NCBI GenBank assembly: GCA_910585415.1
Contig: CAJUDT010000002.1
Location: 1-61,637, forward strand
Direction: 5' to 3'
Length of the DNA: 61,637 nucleotides
From: an uncultured Flavonifractor sp.
GTDB lineage: Bacteria; Bacillota; Clostridia; Oscillospirales; Oscillospiraceae
Numbering within the stretch: the first letter of the stretch is position 1; every line of letters starts with the position of its first letter. Of the stretch, positions 31,855 to 41,500 are shown in pieces. The notes below the pieces were generated by a model. It ran no database searches and was not told the origin of the DNA. It worked only from the letters and a program-made list of their open reading frames with translations. Position numbers and translations under genes: made by a program.

Positions 31855-32802
31855 ATGAAACATTTATTCATTGTCAACCCCTGCGCGGGGAAATTTGACC
31901 GCAGCCATGAGCTTCAGACCCGCGTGAGCGCCTTTATGGCGGGCCGGAATCTGGATTGGGAAATCGTAGTGACCCGGTACGCCGGACACGCCATAGAATA
32001 CGCGGCCAAGGCCTCCGCCGCCGGGAAGCCCCTGCGGATTTACGCCTGCGGCGGGGACGGCACCCTCAACGAGTGCGCCGCCGGAGCGGCCGGGTACGCC
32101 AACGCCGCCGTGACCCACTACCCCATGGGCTCCGGCAACGACTTTATCCGCATGTTCGGCCCCGACGCCGGGCGGTTCCAGGACCTGCCCGCTCTGCTGG
32201 AGGGGCCTCAGGCCCCGGCGGACCTCATCGACTGCAACGGACGGCTGGCGCTGAACGTGTGCTCGGTGGGGCTGGACGCACGGGTAGGGCTGGGTATGCG
32301 GGACTTCAAGCGGCTCCCCCTGGTGGGGGGCTCCCTGGCCTATCAGCTGTCCACCCTCCGGTGCTTTGTCCAGGGCATCCACCGCCCCTACCGGGTGGAG
32401 GTGGACGGGGAGGAACTGCCGGAGCGGGAGTTCACCCTTGTGTGCGCGTGCAACGGGCGGTATTACGGCGGGGGCTTCAACCCCTCCCGCTCCGCCATGC
32501 CCGACGACGGGGTGCTGGACTTCATCGTGATCCGGGCGGTTTCCCGGCTGACGGTGGCGGCGCTGATTGGTACATACGCCAAGGGCGGCGCGCCCGACAT
32601 CCCCGACCGGGCGCTGGTCCGCCGGGGGCACAGCCTGCGCGTCTCCTGCGGGCAGGAGGAAATGGTCAACCTGGACGGGGAGCGGATGGACGCTCAAGAT
32701 CTGACCATCCGCCTGTCTGAGAAGCGGGTGAATTTCTTCTTCCCCCAGGGGGCCCACTGGAATCCGGCCCGCCGGCGCCAGGGTGGGCCCCCTATGCGTT
32801 AG
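31855..32802 (+). CDS. Diacylglycerol/lipid kinase family protein (YegS/BmrU-like)
   Basis: 315 residues. MKHLFIVNPCAGKF opens the nucleotide-binding domain, followed by ACGGDGTLNECAAG and MGSGNDFIRMFG, the two signatures of the DAGK catalytic fold. A beta-sandwich lipid-binding C-domain includes CNGRYYGGGF and PDDGVLD. It phosphorylates a membrane lipid, possibly diacylglycerol recycled from lipoteichoic acid or lipoprotein synthesis. AAAGGAGC precedes the ATG. The stop codon falls within a stray TTAGCACTC, identical to a CIRCE half-site. Confidence 0.93.
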   Translation: MKHLFIVNPCAGKFDRSHELQTRVSAFMAGRNLDWEIVVTRYAGHAIEYAAKASAAGKPLRIYACGGDGTLNECAAGAAGYANAAVTHYPMGSGNDFIRMFGPDAGRFQDLPALLEGPQAPADLIDCNGRLALNVCSVGLDARVGLGMRDFKRLPLVGGSLAYQLSTLRCFVQGIHRPYRVEVDGEELPEREFTLVCACNGRYYGGGFNPSRSAMPDDGVLDFIVIRAVSRLTVAALIGTYAKGGAPDIPDRALVRRGHSLRVSCGQEEMVNLDGERMDAQDLTIRLSEKRVNFFFPQGAHWNPARRRQGGPPMR

Positions 32803-32873
32803 CACTCGTCCCCTCGGATTGTGAACGAAACGTGAATTTTCCGGGAGCGGCTCCCATTTTTTCAAAAAGGGGC

Positions 32874-32902
32874 TTGATTTTTGCCTTTGACTGCGGTATG
32901 AT
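32874..32902 (+). promoter_or_regulatory. groESL promoter
   Basis: TTGATT (32874-32879), 17 bases, TATGAT (32897-32902), placed so that the CIRCE operator overlaps the transcription start. Confidence 0.8.
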
Positions 32903-32913
32903 TGAGCACGTGG

Positions 32914-32940
32914 TTAGCACTCGAGCAAAATGAGTGCTAA
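32914..32940 (+). promoter_or_regulatory. CIRCE operator (HrcA-binding site)
   Basis: A perfect CIRCE element: TTAGCACTC, 9-base spacer, GAGTGCTAA. HrcA represses from this site until misfolded proteins occupy GroEL. hrcA itself is not in the window. Confidence 0.98.
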
Positions 32941-32994
32941 CGCCTGACAGGTTTTCACAGTTTCAATCAAACATAGATGAAGGAGGAACCCCAA

Positions 32995-33279
32995 ATGAAT
33001 CTCAAACCCCTTGCAGACCGCGTCGTCCTGAAGATGGTAGAGGCGGAAGAAAAGACCAAGAGCGGCATCATCCTCACCGGCTCCGCCAAGGAGAAGCCCG
33101 AGGTGGCCGAGGTCATCGAGGTGGGCCCCGGCGGCCTGGTGGACGGCAAGGAGGTCACCATGACCGTCAAGAAGGGCGACAAGGTGATTACCAGCAAGTA
33201 TTCCGGCACGGAAGTGAAAGTAGACGGCGAGGAGTATACCATCGTCCGTCAGGGCGACATTCTGGCGATTGTCGAGTAA
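32995..33279 (+). CDS. groES: Co-chaperonin GroES
   Basis: 94 residues, normal size. It has LKPLADRVVLKMVEAEEKTKSG at the start, the mobile loop around KTKSGIILTGSAKEK, and the C-terminal strand GDILAIVE. It caps GroEL in protein folding. Start ATG 32995 follows AAGGAGGAACC; an in-frame ATG at 32977 lies before that site and is not used. First gene of the CIRCE-controlled operon. Confidence 0.98.
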   Translation: MNLKPLADRVVLKMVEAEEKTKSGIILTGSAKEKPEVAEVIEVGPGGLVDGKEVTMTVKKGDKVITSKYSGTEVKVDGEEYTIVRQGDILAIVE

Positions 33280-33346
33280 ACATTCCATCATTTCACAACA
33301 TCACTGCGGAAGCGCACTGCTTCCGCTTCTATGGAGGTAATGCAAC

Positions 33347-34975
33347 ATGGCTAAAATCATCTGCTACGGCGAGGAGGCCCGCCACGCTCTGGAGCGGGGC
33401 GTGAACCAGCTGGCCGACACCGTGAAAATCACCATGGGTCCCAAGGGCCGCAACGTGGTATTGGACAAGAAGTTCGGCGCCCCCCTCATCACCAACGACG
33501 GCGTGACCATCGCCAAGGAAATCGAGCTGGAGGACCCCTTTGAGAACATGGGCGCCCAGCTGGTGAAGGAGGTCGCCACCAAGACCAACGACGTGGCCGG
33601 CGACGGCACCACCACCGCCACCCTGCTGGCCCAGGCCATCATGGGCGAGGGCCTGAAGAACCTGGCCGCCGGGGCCAACCCCATGGTCATGAAGAAGGGC
33701 ATCGCCAAGGCCACCGCCGCCGCCGTGGAGTCCATCAAGGCCAACTCCAAGAAGGTCAGCGGCACCGAGGACATCGCCCGCGTGGGCGCGGTTTCCTCCA
33801 GCGACGAGACCATCGGCAAGCTCATTGCCGAGGCCATGGAGAAGGTCTCCGCCGACGGCGTTATCACCGTGGAGGAGTCCAAGACTGCCGAGACGTATTC
33901 CGAGGTCGTTGAGGGAATGCAGTTTGACCGGGGCTATGTGACGCCCTACATGGTCACCGACACCGAGAAGATGGAGGCCGTTCTGGACGACGCCATCATC
34001 CTCATCACCGACAAGAAAATCTCCAACATTCAGGAGCTGCTGCCCATTCTGGAGCAGGTGGTTCAGTCCGGCAAGAAGCTGCTGGTCATCGCCGAGGACG
34101 TGGAGGGCGAGGCTCTGTCCACCCTGATTGTCAACAAGCTCCGCGGCACCCTGAACGTGGTCTGCGTCAAGGCCCCCGGCTTCGGCGACCGCCGTAAGGA
34201 GATGCTGGAGGATATCGCCGTCCTCACCGGCGGCACCGTGATTACCTCCGACATGGGCTATGAGCTCAAGGAGGCCACCATGGACATGCTGGGCCGGGCC
34301 CGTCAGGTGAAGGTCTCCAAGGAGAACACCATCATCGTGGACGGCGCGGGTTCCTCCGACGCCATCAAGGGCCGCGTGAACCAGATTCGCAGCCAGATTG
34401 AAACCACCACCTCTGACTATGACCGTGAGAAGCTCCAGGAGCGTCTGGCCAAGATGGCCGGCGGCGTGGCCATCATCCGCGTGGGCGCGGCCACCGAGGT
34501 GGAGATGAAAGAGAAGAAGCTCCGCATTGAGGACGCCCTGAACGCCACCCGCGCCGCAGTGGAGGAAGGCATCGTAGCCGGCGGCGGCACCGCTTATGTG
34601 AACGCCGTGGCCGCAGTGGAGAAGCTGATTCCCCAGGTGGAGGGCGATGAAAAGACCGGTGTGCAGATTGTGGCCCGCGCCCTCACCGAGCCCATGCGCC
34701 AGATTGCCACCAACGCGGGTATTGACGGCTCCATCGTTCTGGAGAAGGTCAAGACCTCCGACAAGGTTGGCTTCGGCTTTGATGCCTATCACGAGGCCTA
34801 TGTGGACATGATTACCGCCGGTATCGTGGACCCCACCAAGGTCACCCGCTCCGCCCTGGAGAACGCCGCCTCCATCGCCTCCGTGCTCCTGACCACCGAG
34901 TCCCTGGTGGCCGACAAGCCCCAGCCCCCCGCTCCCATGGCCGCTCCCGCTCCCGATATGGGCGGTATGTACTAA
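33347..34975 (+). CDS. groEL: Chaperonin GroEL
   Basis: 542 residues, full length. Landmarks are TMGPKGRNVVLDKKFGAP, the ATP-site segment GDGTTTATLLAQAI, GAVSSSDETIG, and the flexible C-terminal tail ending GGMY. It folds proteins as a double heptamer with GroES. The gene lies 67 bases after groES and is followed by a strong terminator. Codon use is highly biased toward C/G-ending codons, as expected for an abundant protein. Confidence 0.99.
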   Translation: MAKIICYGEEARHALERGVNQLADTVKITMGPKGRNVVLDKKFGAPLITNDGVTIAKEIELEDPFENMGAQLVKEVATKTNDVAGDGTTTATLLAQAIMGEGLKNLAAGANPMVMKKGIAKATAAAVESIKANSKKVSGTEDIARVGAVSSSDETIGKLIAEAMEKVSADGVITVEESKTAETYSEVVEGMQFDRGYVTPYMVTDTEKMEAVLDDAIILITDKKISNIQELLPILEQVVQSGKKLLVIAEDVEGEALSTLIVNKLRGTLNVVCVKAPGFGDRRKEMLEDIAVLTGGTVITSDMGYELKEATMDMLGRARQVKVSKENTIIVDGAGSSDAIKGRVNQIRSQIETTTSDYDREKLQERLAKMAGGVAIIRVGAATEVEMKEKKLRIEDALNATRAAVEEGIVAGGGTAYVNAVAAVEKLIPQVEGDEKTGVQIVARALTEPMRQIATNAGIDGSIVLEKVKTSDKVGFGFDAYHEAYVDMITAGIVDPTKVTRSALENAASIASVLLTTESLVADKPQPPAPMAAPAPDMGGMY

Positions 34976-35003
34976 GACAGCCTATCGTTTAAGCGCACGC
35001 TTC

Positions 35004-35039
35004 AAAACCGGGCCCTGCTTCAGCGGGGCCCGGTTTTTT
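35004..35039 (+). terminator. Terminator of groESL
   Basis: AAAACCGGGCCC and GGGCCCGGTTTT enclose TGCTTCAGC, with six Ts at the end. Textbook intrinsic terminator. Confidence 0.95.
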
Positions 35040-35115
35040 GTGGGTCTATGTATCTATTTCAGGGCAATTATGAAGATTTCTCAGGAAATATATCTCGATA
35101 TCCGGAATTATTTTC

Positions 35116-35144
35116 TTTTCAAGGATAATTTTTGGTGTTATAAT
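35116..35144 (+). promoter_or_regulatory. Promoter of the secreted-protein operon at 35285
   Basis: TTTTCA, 17 bases, TATAAT in an AT-rich stretch. The 140-base leader that follows (35150-35280) is GC-rich and may be structured, but I could not match it to a known riboswitch. No gene lies between groEL and 35285. Confidence 0.6.
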
Positions 35145-35284
35145 AGCATCAGTTATCACGACGCCCCAGGCGTGCTGTGACAGAACAGTCCATCCCCGGC
35201 GCGATACCAGCTTCAGGGAGTGATGTTTGGTTTTCGGGAAATGCTGCCGGAGCGTCATGATTTTAGAAATGGGAGGTCGGTACC

Positions 35285-36919
35285 ATGAAAACAAGGAAAC
35301 AACTGGTCAGCCTGCTGTTGGTATTCTGCATCATGCTGGCCCTGGCCCCTGCTGCGGCGGCGGCGGACTCCACGTATACCCCCGCGGTTATGCCCAACCA
35401 GGTATTTACCAGCAGCTTCACCAGTATACGCATGACCCTGCCCCAGCTCCAGGAGAAATTCCCGGAGGGGCGGTATTGGAACGGCGGAAATGTGGACGCC
35501 ACCACAGGCGCTCCCTGCCCGTCCCACGCCAACACCAATACCTGCAACTGCTTCACCTCCGATGGGAAACGCGCGTGGCAGTGCTACGGATTTGCCCTGA
35601 AGCTGGGCTACGACGCCTACGGCACCAGTCCCCGCAGCTGGAGCACCACCACGGATAAAAGCTATGTGGACTCCCTGAAGCCCGGGGACATTGTGGACAA
35701 CAGCGGCAATCCCTATCATACGGTTTTTGTAATCGGTGTCACAGATACGGATGTCATCGTCGGTGAGTGCAACTATGGCGGCCGGTGCCTCATTCGCTGG
35801 GGGCGGCACATTCCAAAGGCCACCATCCGGAACTACGGGACCCTGAAAATCTACATCGCCCCTACCACCCTGCCCACGGGCTCCTCCGTAACGCCGGAAA
35901 TCACCCTTTCTCAGTCCTCGGTGAGCCTGCCAGCGGGGGGGAGCGCAACCGTGACCGTCGGGACAAAATCCCCCGGCACCATCTACCTCAAGGCCTACAC
36001 CAGCAATGCCAACGTGTGCGGCGGCTCCTGGGGCTCCTGGAACAGCACTGGAACCCAGCGGCCCCTGACCCTGAGCGGAAATGCCCCCGGCGCCGCCACC
36101 ATTTCCGTCTACATGTACGACGCCAACAACGACGCCCAATTGACCGCTCAGACCATTTCCGTCCAAGTCTCCGCCAACTCCAGCCCACAGCTTCGGGTGG
36201 AGACTCTGACCACCCTGAACCGCGCTGGTACAGCCTCCCTTTACCCCACCGTGTTCAAGGGCTATCTGCGCAGCGCGGAGAAATATGACGCCTACGGGGA
36301 CCGCAGCGGCGGGGAGCACATCGGGCGGATTTATGTGAACGACGAGTTCCGCGTCCAGAGCGTCTACACCAACGGCGGGGAGCTCTGGATGTCCGCCCTC
36401 TGTCCCTGGGACGGGTATCCCTCGGGGCGGACCATTTATGCCCGGCTGGACGGGGCGCTGGATACGGCCTTTGCCCCCTATACGGCCATCGCCGCCTCTT
36501 CCGCCACGGTGTACACCCGCCCGGATGGACAGACTCGATACGGCTCCCTGGGCGGGGGCGACGCCGTCACGGTGGTGGGGCAGTCCGGCGGGTATGTCCA
36601 GGTCATTTACCCGCTGATTGCCGGAGGATATAAAATCGGGTGGTGCGACGCCGGTGCTCTGTCCAGGCCGGACATTGCCTCCGTCACCGCCGCCTCCGCC
36701 ACCTCGGTCAAGCTGCAATGCAGCCTCGCCGCCAACGCCGCCAATCATCTGGTGATTCTCAACGGCAATATGCAGGAGGTTGCACGCAAGGCGGTGGGCG
36801 GCAGCGCCCTCACCATCAGCAAGCTGACCCCTGGAAACACCTACTATCTGTACCTTGAATCGGAGCTGTCCAACGGAACGGGTACGGTGACCTCGGCGGT
36901 CAAGAAAATCATCCTGTAA
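35285..36919 (+). CDS. Secreted protein with cysteine-hydrolase-like, Ig-like and SH3-like regions
   Basis: 544 residues. A signal peptide (1-27, ending APAAAAADS) is followed by a domain with WQCYGFALKLGYD (Cys100) and GNPYHTVFVIGV (His145), the Cys-His arrangement of NlpC/P60- or CHAP-like amidases. A beta domain follows (ITLSQSSVSLPAGGSATVTV), then a repeat-like region with two modules of SH3 type (IGRIYVNDEFRVQSV and ATVYTRPDGQTRYGSL), and a fibronectin-III-like C-terminus. It could cleave or bind cell wall, but catalysis is unproven. It is followed 32 bases later by the SLH protein, likely co-transcribed. Confidence 0.75.
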   Translation: MKTRKQLVSLLLVFCIMLALAPAAAAADSTYTPAVMPNQVFTSSFTSIRMTLPQLQEKFPEGRYWNGGNVDATTGAPCPSHANTNTCNCFTSDGKRAWQCYGFALKLGYDAYGTSPRSWSTTTDKSYVDSLKPGDIVDNSGNPYHTVFVIGVTDTDVIVGECNYGGRCLIRWGRHIPKATIRNYGTLKIYIAPTTLPTGSSVTPEITLSQSSVSLPAGGSATVTVGTKSPGTIYLKAYTSNANVCGGSWGSWNSTGTQRPLTLSGNAPGAATISVYMYDANNDAQLTAQTISVQVSANSSPQLRVETLTTLNRAGTASLYPTVFKGYLRSAEKYDAYGDRSGGEHIGRIYVNDEFRVQSVYTNGGELWMSALCPWDGYPSGRTIYARLDGALDTAFAPYTAIAASSATVYTRPDGQTRYGSLGGGDAVTVVGQSGGYVQVIYPLIAGGYKIGWCDAGALSRPDIASVTAASATSVKLQCSLAANAANHLVILNGNMQEVARKAVGGSALTISKLTPGNTYYLYLESELSNGTGTVTSAVKKIIL

Positions 36920-36951
36920 CAAAATCACATGTTGACTGGGAGCGTGACAGC

Positions 36952-37830
36952 ATGAAAAAGTATGTGCAGACCTTTGCCATTCCGGTCCTTCTGGCGGCGC
37001 TGCTGACGGTACACGCCTCCGCCCTGACCTTTGGGGACGTGGGCGGGGACGCCTGGTACGCCAGCGCGGTTTCTGATGTGAGCGACATCGGCATTATGGT
37101 CGGAGACGATTTGGGAAACTTCAACCCGGACAAACCCGTAACCCGCGCCGAAATGGCCATCATCGTGTGCCGGGTGCTGGAGCAGACCATGGACGAGGAC
37201 GCCTATACCCCCGTCTATCTGGTGTCGGAGAATTTCCCCGACGTGCCGGAGAGCCACTGGGCCAACGGGTACATCAACAAGGTTTCCTTCCTGGAAATCG
37301 CGGTGGGCTATGACAACGGAAACTTCGGTCCAGGGGATAACGTGACCTATGAGCAGGCCGTGACCATGCTCGTGCGCGCCCTGGGGGGAGGGGCCGACGC
37401 GGCCGCGCAAGGCGGGTATCCCAGGGGCTTCCTCCAGGTGGCCGGGCAACTGGGGCTGCTGTCCGGCCTCCAGGGCGCGGCGGAGGGCAAGCCTCTCTCC
37501 CGTGCCAATGTGGCGGTCCTCCTGTCCAATTACTTCCGCCTCAATCCGCCGGAGGGCCTGCCGGGTACCACGCCGGGCGGCACACCGGGCGCTACACCGG
37601 AGCCTCTCCCGCCGGACAGCGGGACCGACAGCATCCCGCCCGACGACAAATCGGACAACGCCCCCGGCCAGCCGGGCACTTCCCCTGGGGACAGCAAGCC
37701 CAACCCCGGGCAGGAAATCGGGGACACCCCCAATCAGGGCGGAGACTCCCTAGAAATTGAGGACTCCCACCAGCCGGGGCAGACCCCGGGAACCAAGCCG
37801 AACCCCGGCAGCACCGGCGGCGGCACATAA
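36952..37830 (+). CDS. SLH-domain surface protein with Pro/Gly-rich tail
   Basis: 292 residues. A signal peptide (about 1-25) and three S-layer homology modules: FGDVGGDAWYASAVSDVSD with NPDKPVTRAEMA, FPDVPESHWANGYI with GPGDNVTYEQA, and a weaker third ending KPLSRANVAVLL. SLH modules hold proteins to pyruvylated wall polysaccharide. The last 95 residues are Pro/Gly/Thr/Asp-rich and disordered, a likely spacer. There is no cargo domain, so it may display the tail or act with the enzyme-like protein encoded just upstream. Confidence 0.88.
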   Translation: MKKYVQTFAIPVLLAALLTVHASALTFGDVGGDAWYASAVSDVSDIGIMVGDDLGNFNPDKPVTRAEMAIIVCRVLEQTMDEDAYTPVYLVSENFPDVPESHWANGYINKVSFLEIAVGYDNGNFGPGDNVTYEQAVTMLVRALGGGADAAAQGGYPRGFLQVAGQLGLLSGLQGAAEGKPLSRANVAVLLSNYFRLNPPEGLPGTTPGGTPGATPEPLPPDSGTDSIPPDDKSDNAPGQPGTSPGDSKPNPGQEIGDTPNQGGDSLEIEDSHQPGQTPGTKPNPGSTGGGT

Positions 37831-37893
37831 TCCGGCTTAACCGGCGGTCTCGCCGGTTGACGGCCTCCATTAGAAAGAGTGATTGAAATGAAC

Positions 37894-37937
37894 ACCACCG
37901 GCCTCCGCAGCAGGGGAGGCCGGTGGTAACTTTTATT
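37894..37937 (+). terminator. Terminator after the SLH gene
   Basis: ACCACCGGCCTCC pairs with GGAGGCCGGTGGT, followed by AACTTTTATTA. It also stands at the tail of the convergent lipoprotein gene. Confidence 0.85.
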
Positions 37938-37953
37938 ACGCCGTAAATGACAA

Positions 37954-38358
37954 TTATGAACCTAAGTCTGAGGTTAAAATCCAATCTGAATCTTTCAACA
38001 TGATTTGCATTTGCTTAACCAACTTATGAAATTCCACTTCTGAGAGAGGCCCATAAACCTCTTCGGAATTGACATCTACTATGTAAAAGGATGTGGTCAA
38101 GCTGGAATTATTAGAATCAGATTGTTGCTGTGCTAAGATAAAATTATCATTCCACGCAATTTCGGATACATACGATCCTACTATTTCATTAGCACTGGTG
38201 TCACTAACTCTATTAACAAGAACAATTTCATTTGGGTTTAATTTCCAAATCTCATAGTCATTGGGTAAGTTTGAATAAGACCAATCACCTGTTCCAGCAC
38301 AAGAGGACAAGAAAAATACCTGTATAATAATAAGTAGCTGAATAAGATAGTGATTCAT
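37954..38358 (-). CDS. Small AT-rich lipoprotein of unknown function
   Basis: About 134 residues from ATG 38358. MNHYLIQLLIIIQVFFLSSC is a lipoprotein signal peptide with lipobox LSSC. The mature part has YEIWKLNPNEIVLVNR and EIAWNDNFILAQQQ, resembling small DUF3997-type lipoproteins (tentative). Codon use is far AT-richer than around it, suggesting recent transfer. The start region is odd: the only good ribosome binding site (GGAGGATTATT) leads to an ATG at 38389 whose frame ends after MKRFV, and the next usable starts (TTG 38379, ATG 38358) have poor sites. Confidence 0.65.
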   Translation of the reverse strand: MNHYLIQLLIIIQVFFLSSCAGTGDWSYSNLPNDYEIWKLNPNEIVLVNRVSDTSANEIVGSYVSEIAWNDNFILAQQQSDSNNSSLTTSFYIVDVNSEEVYGPLSEVEFHKLVKQMQIMLKDSDWILTSDLGS

Positions 38359-38449
38359 TCTAAATCCGCGATTAGACAAACCTTTTCATAATAATCCTCC
38401 TATTTTCGTTGTAGAAGTTTTCCTATTGCGAATATTATCTGTATTTACC

Positions 38450-38531
38450 ACGCAAATCAATTCTAACGTATCCCGCTGGAAAAATCAAGCCCTTCCTGCG
38501 CCCTCTCAGCCCTGATTTTCCCGCTCCAGGT
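38450..38531. repeat. 82-bp direct repeat, copy A (remnant of ABC-F 3' end)
   Basis: It matches 41782-41863 along 82 bases with about nine differences and no gaps; the block GCCCTCTCAGCCCTGATTTT and its flanks are identical. Copy B spans the stop codon and last eight codons of the ABC-F gene, so copy A is a detached piece of that gene end plus its downstream spacer. The two copies bracket the giant LRR/SLH gene. Confidence 0.9.
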
Positions 38532-38547
38532 TATTCGTGGTATTTTA

Positions 38548-41500
38548 TTATTCCGCCCGCCCGTGGAAGCGGGTCAGCAGGGAGGCCACCTCTGCGCGGG
38601 TGGCGGTGCCGCTGGGGTTCAGCTTACCGTTGCTGCCCTTCAGGATATCCTCGGAGACGGCCCAGCGGACTGCCGGAACCGCCCAATCGGACACTGTCTC
38701 TCCGTCGGTGAAGGTACTCAAATCCGCCTCAGCGGCTGGGCTTCCCTCGGCGCGCCAGAGCATGGTTACCAGCTCTTCCCGGCTCAGGGTCCGCTCGGGG
38801 GCCGAGCCGTCGGAGAGGGACTCGGCCACAGCCCAGTTCTGGGCCTCCTGATACCAGGGTGTTCCGCCGCCAGCCAGTTCCTCGCCGCTCATCCGGCCCA
38901 GTACGGTCCAGGCCATTGCCCGGCTCATACCGTCCTGGGGACCGAAAACCGTTTCGCTCTTGCCGGTCATGAGGCCCTGCTCAAACACATCGCTCACGGC
39001 GTCATAGTACCAAGCCTCTGGCTTTACGTCCACAAAAGGAAGAACGCTCGCAGCCGACATGGGGTTATAGGCCGCTGTATTCAACGTGGGACCGTTCAAG
39101 AAAGCCACCGCGCCATCTGCGGCCCGGTTCTTGGGCGGGTGGGACTCGGAGAACTTCAGGCCCAGCACCACCGTGTCCGCACCCACCATGAGGAAATCCT
39201 CCCGCTCATAGCCGGACTTGGGGCCGCTGACCCCCTTGACTGTGGGGTCATTCCAGGTCACGTCCACGCCGTACCACTTGCCGTCGGGCATCTGCACCGA
39301 GTTCCACATGTGGAACTCCCCGGCGCTGTCCGCCTTCACTTTGGCGTAGCCGTCCACCAGCACGCAGGTAATCCCCAGTTTTCCACACAGGACCTGGAAC
39401 GCTCTGGCGTACCCATCGCACACAGGACCCTCGGTTCCCGCGCTGCCCACCAGGGCACTTAAACACTCATGGGGCCAGTTGGGGATGTTTTGCAGGTCCT
39501 GGGAGGTGTTGTACTCGTTGTGCTCCGTCAGCCAGCGGTTCAGCTGGGCCGCCTGCTCGTGGGGGGTGGTGGCGGTGACGGTGCTCAGAATGGCCCCCAC
39601 CGCCTGGTCCCGGCGGAGGATGTCCGCCTCAATAGCGGCCTGATTCGGGTACTTGCTGTCCCGGACGGTGAAGCCGTCCTTGTCCGCCAGGACGAAAAAG
39701 ATGTAAGTCTCCTGATAGGTCTGGGTCCCATCCCGGAGGGTCACGGTCACCATGCGCAGCTTGCTCCGGCCACTGAGCCAGAAAATCTCCGGGTGGTCCC
39801 GGTCAAAGGCCTGGAACGCGCTCTGGGCGTAGGCGCAGGCCGCTTTCAGGTCCGCGTCATAGCTGGGGCTGCTCTTGGCTACCTTGGAGACGTAGATAGC
39901 GTTATAGGTGGAGGTGCGCACCAAATCGCCCTCCTTGAGGGCGGCATACTGCACGGCCTTATCGCCCAGGGAGGCGTCCACGGTATCATAGCCGCCGGTA
40001 AAGTGGCTCTCCTGGAACACGCCCCCGCCGGAGGAATAGGGGAGGTCCAAATCCGAAACCAGCTCCAACACCGACTCCACCTCCGAGGTCCCCTTGGAGC
40101 CGCCGCCGGTGGGGAAGCGGTAGTATTTATCGTCAATGAGCAGGTCATACTGCTCATCGTAATCCCCGCCGATGCACAGCATGGTATACAGGTTATTCGC
40201 GTAATCCGGCAGGTCCACCCGGTCAATCCAGCGGGTATATTCCCCGTCCTTGACGATCTCCTGATACTCCGACTCCCCCTGGCCGGAGACGCCCACCGGC
40301 GGAGGGGTCTGGACCTGCACCTCATCCTCCACCCGCTCCACGCGGGGCCCGGTGGGGGTGGGCTTCGGGGTGGATACCGGGCCGGGGTCCGAGGGCCTGG
40401 ACGGAGGCGGGGTGGGGGTGGGCGTCGGAGCCAACGTGGGGGGCGGTGTTGGGGTCAAGGCAACGCTAAAAGAAAGGTTAATTGCCGCCGATACTGAGTC
40501 CAGGAAGACAGACGGGTCAATGGTGACAGTAAGGGGTGCGTTCTCTACGGTCCCGGAGAGAGTCAGGGTCAAGGTTTTGTCGTTGTTGCTCAACACTGCA
40601 GAAAGTGGAGATGTACCCAAGTTCCGGGTGGCAGAGTTGGTGACGATATAATTTGTCACATCTGTCGCAGTGTTCAGGTTAAAAGTCATATCGGAATTGA
40701 TAATGACGACTGGGTTTGTCATGCCGGGAGTAATACCGGAATCCTCCTGCGTCAGTGTAGGGGTAAAGAATATGTTGCCTGAAAAGGGCGTAAGATCTGG
40801 ATAAGTTGCAAGAAGCTCATTAAATACATCATCAAAAGAAGGAACGCAGATTCTAGTGAGGTCATCCGGGCTGCCCCCATAGTAAATGGGACCTTTGGGA
40901 GGTGCGATGTCATCACCATTGAAAATGTTGCCAGCCACCAGTTTGGCGTGTGAAAATGCACCCTCTCTAATTGTAGTAACACTTTTGGGAATGGTCAGGC
41001 TCAATTCTGGACACGCTTTGAACGCAGACTCGCCAATACTGGTCACACTGTCCGGTATGATCACGCTGGTCAGGGAAAGGTTGCCCATAAATGTCTCGGG
41101 TCCGATAGAAGGTACGCCGTCCGGTATGGTTACACTGGTCAAAGAGGTGCATAAGCCAAATGCATTATCTCCGATAAAGGTCACACTATCCGGTATAGTC
41201 ACGCTGGTTAAATCCAAACACCAACGAAACGCTGAGTCTCCGATAGAGGTCACGCCGTCTGGTATGGCTATGCTGGTCAAAGAACCGCAATTTTCAAACA
41301 TGTTGTCGGCGATGGCAGTGAGACCTTCTGGCAAGGTTATGCTAGTAAAGTTGCAATCATAAAATGCACTGTTTCCAATAGAGGTCACACTATCGGGTAT
41401 GGTCACGTTGGTTAAGTTGCAAAATGAAAACGCATAGTCTCCAATAGAGGTCACACCGGTGGAAATTACAGCATTTTGAATATTTTGACGTTGGCTGTTC

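Noticed and set aside
35145..35284. Possible c-di-GMP or other riboswitch in the 140-base leader of the secreted-protein operon
   Set aside because: I could not find the conserved core of any class I know; only generic GC-rich pairing is visible.
35255..36928. Long antisense frames over high-GC genes (for example this 557-codon one, and others opposite groEL, mtnA, the FAD protein and the solute-binding lipoprotein)
   Set aside because: They are third-position GC shadows: rich in Gly, His, Val and Gln, without start signals, and opposite genes with recognisable motifs.
40352..41480. Regular repeats in the giant surface gene, considered as a possible CRISPR or variable-region diversity element
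   Set aside because: They translate in frame as leucine-rich repeats and a Pro/Thr linker; no reverse transcriptase or template/variable repeat pair is present.
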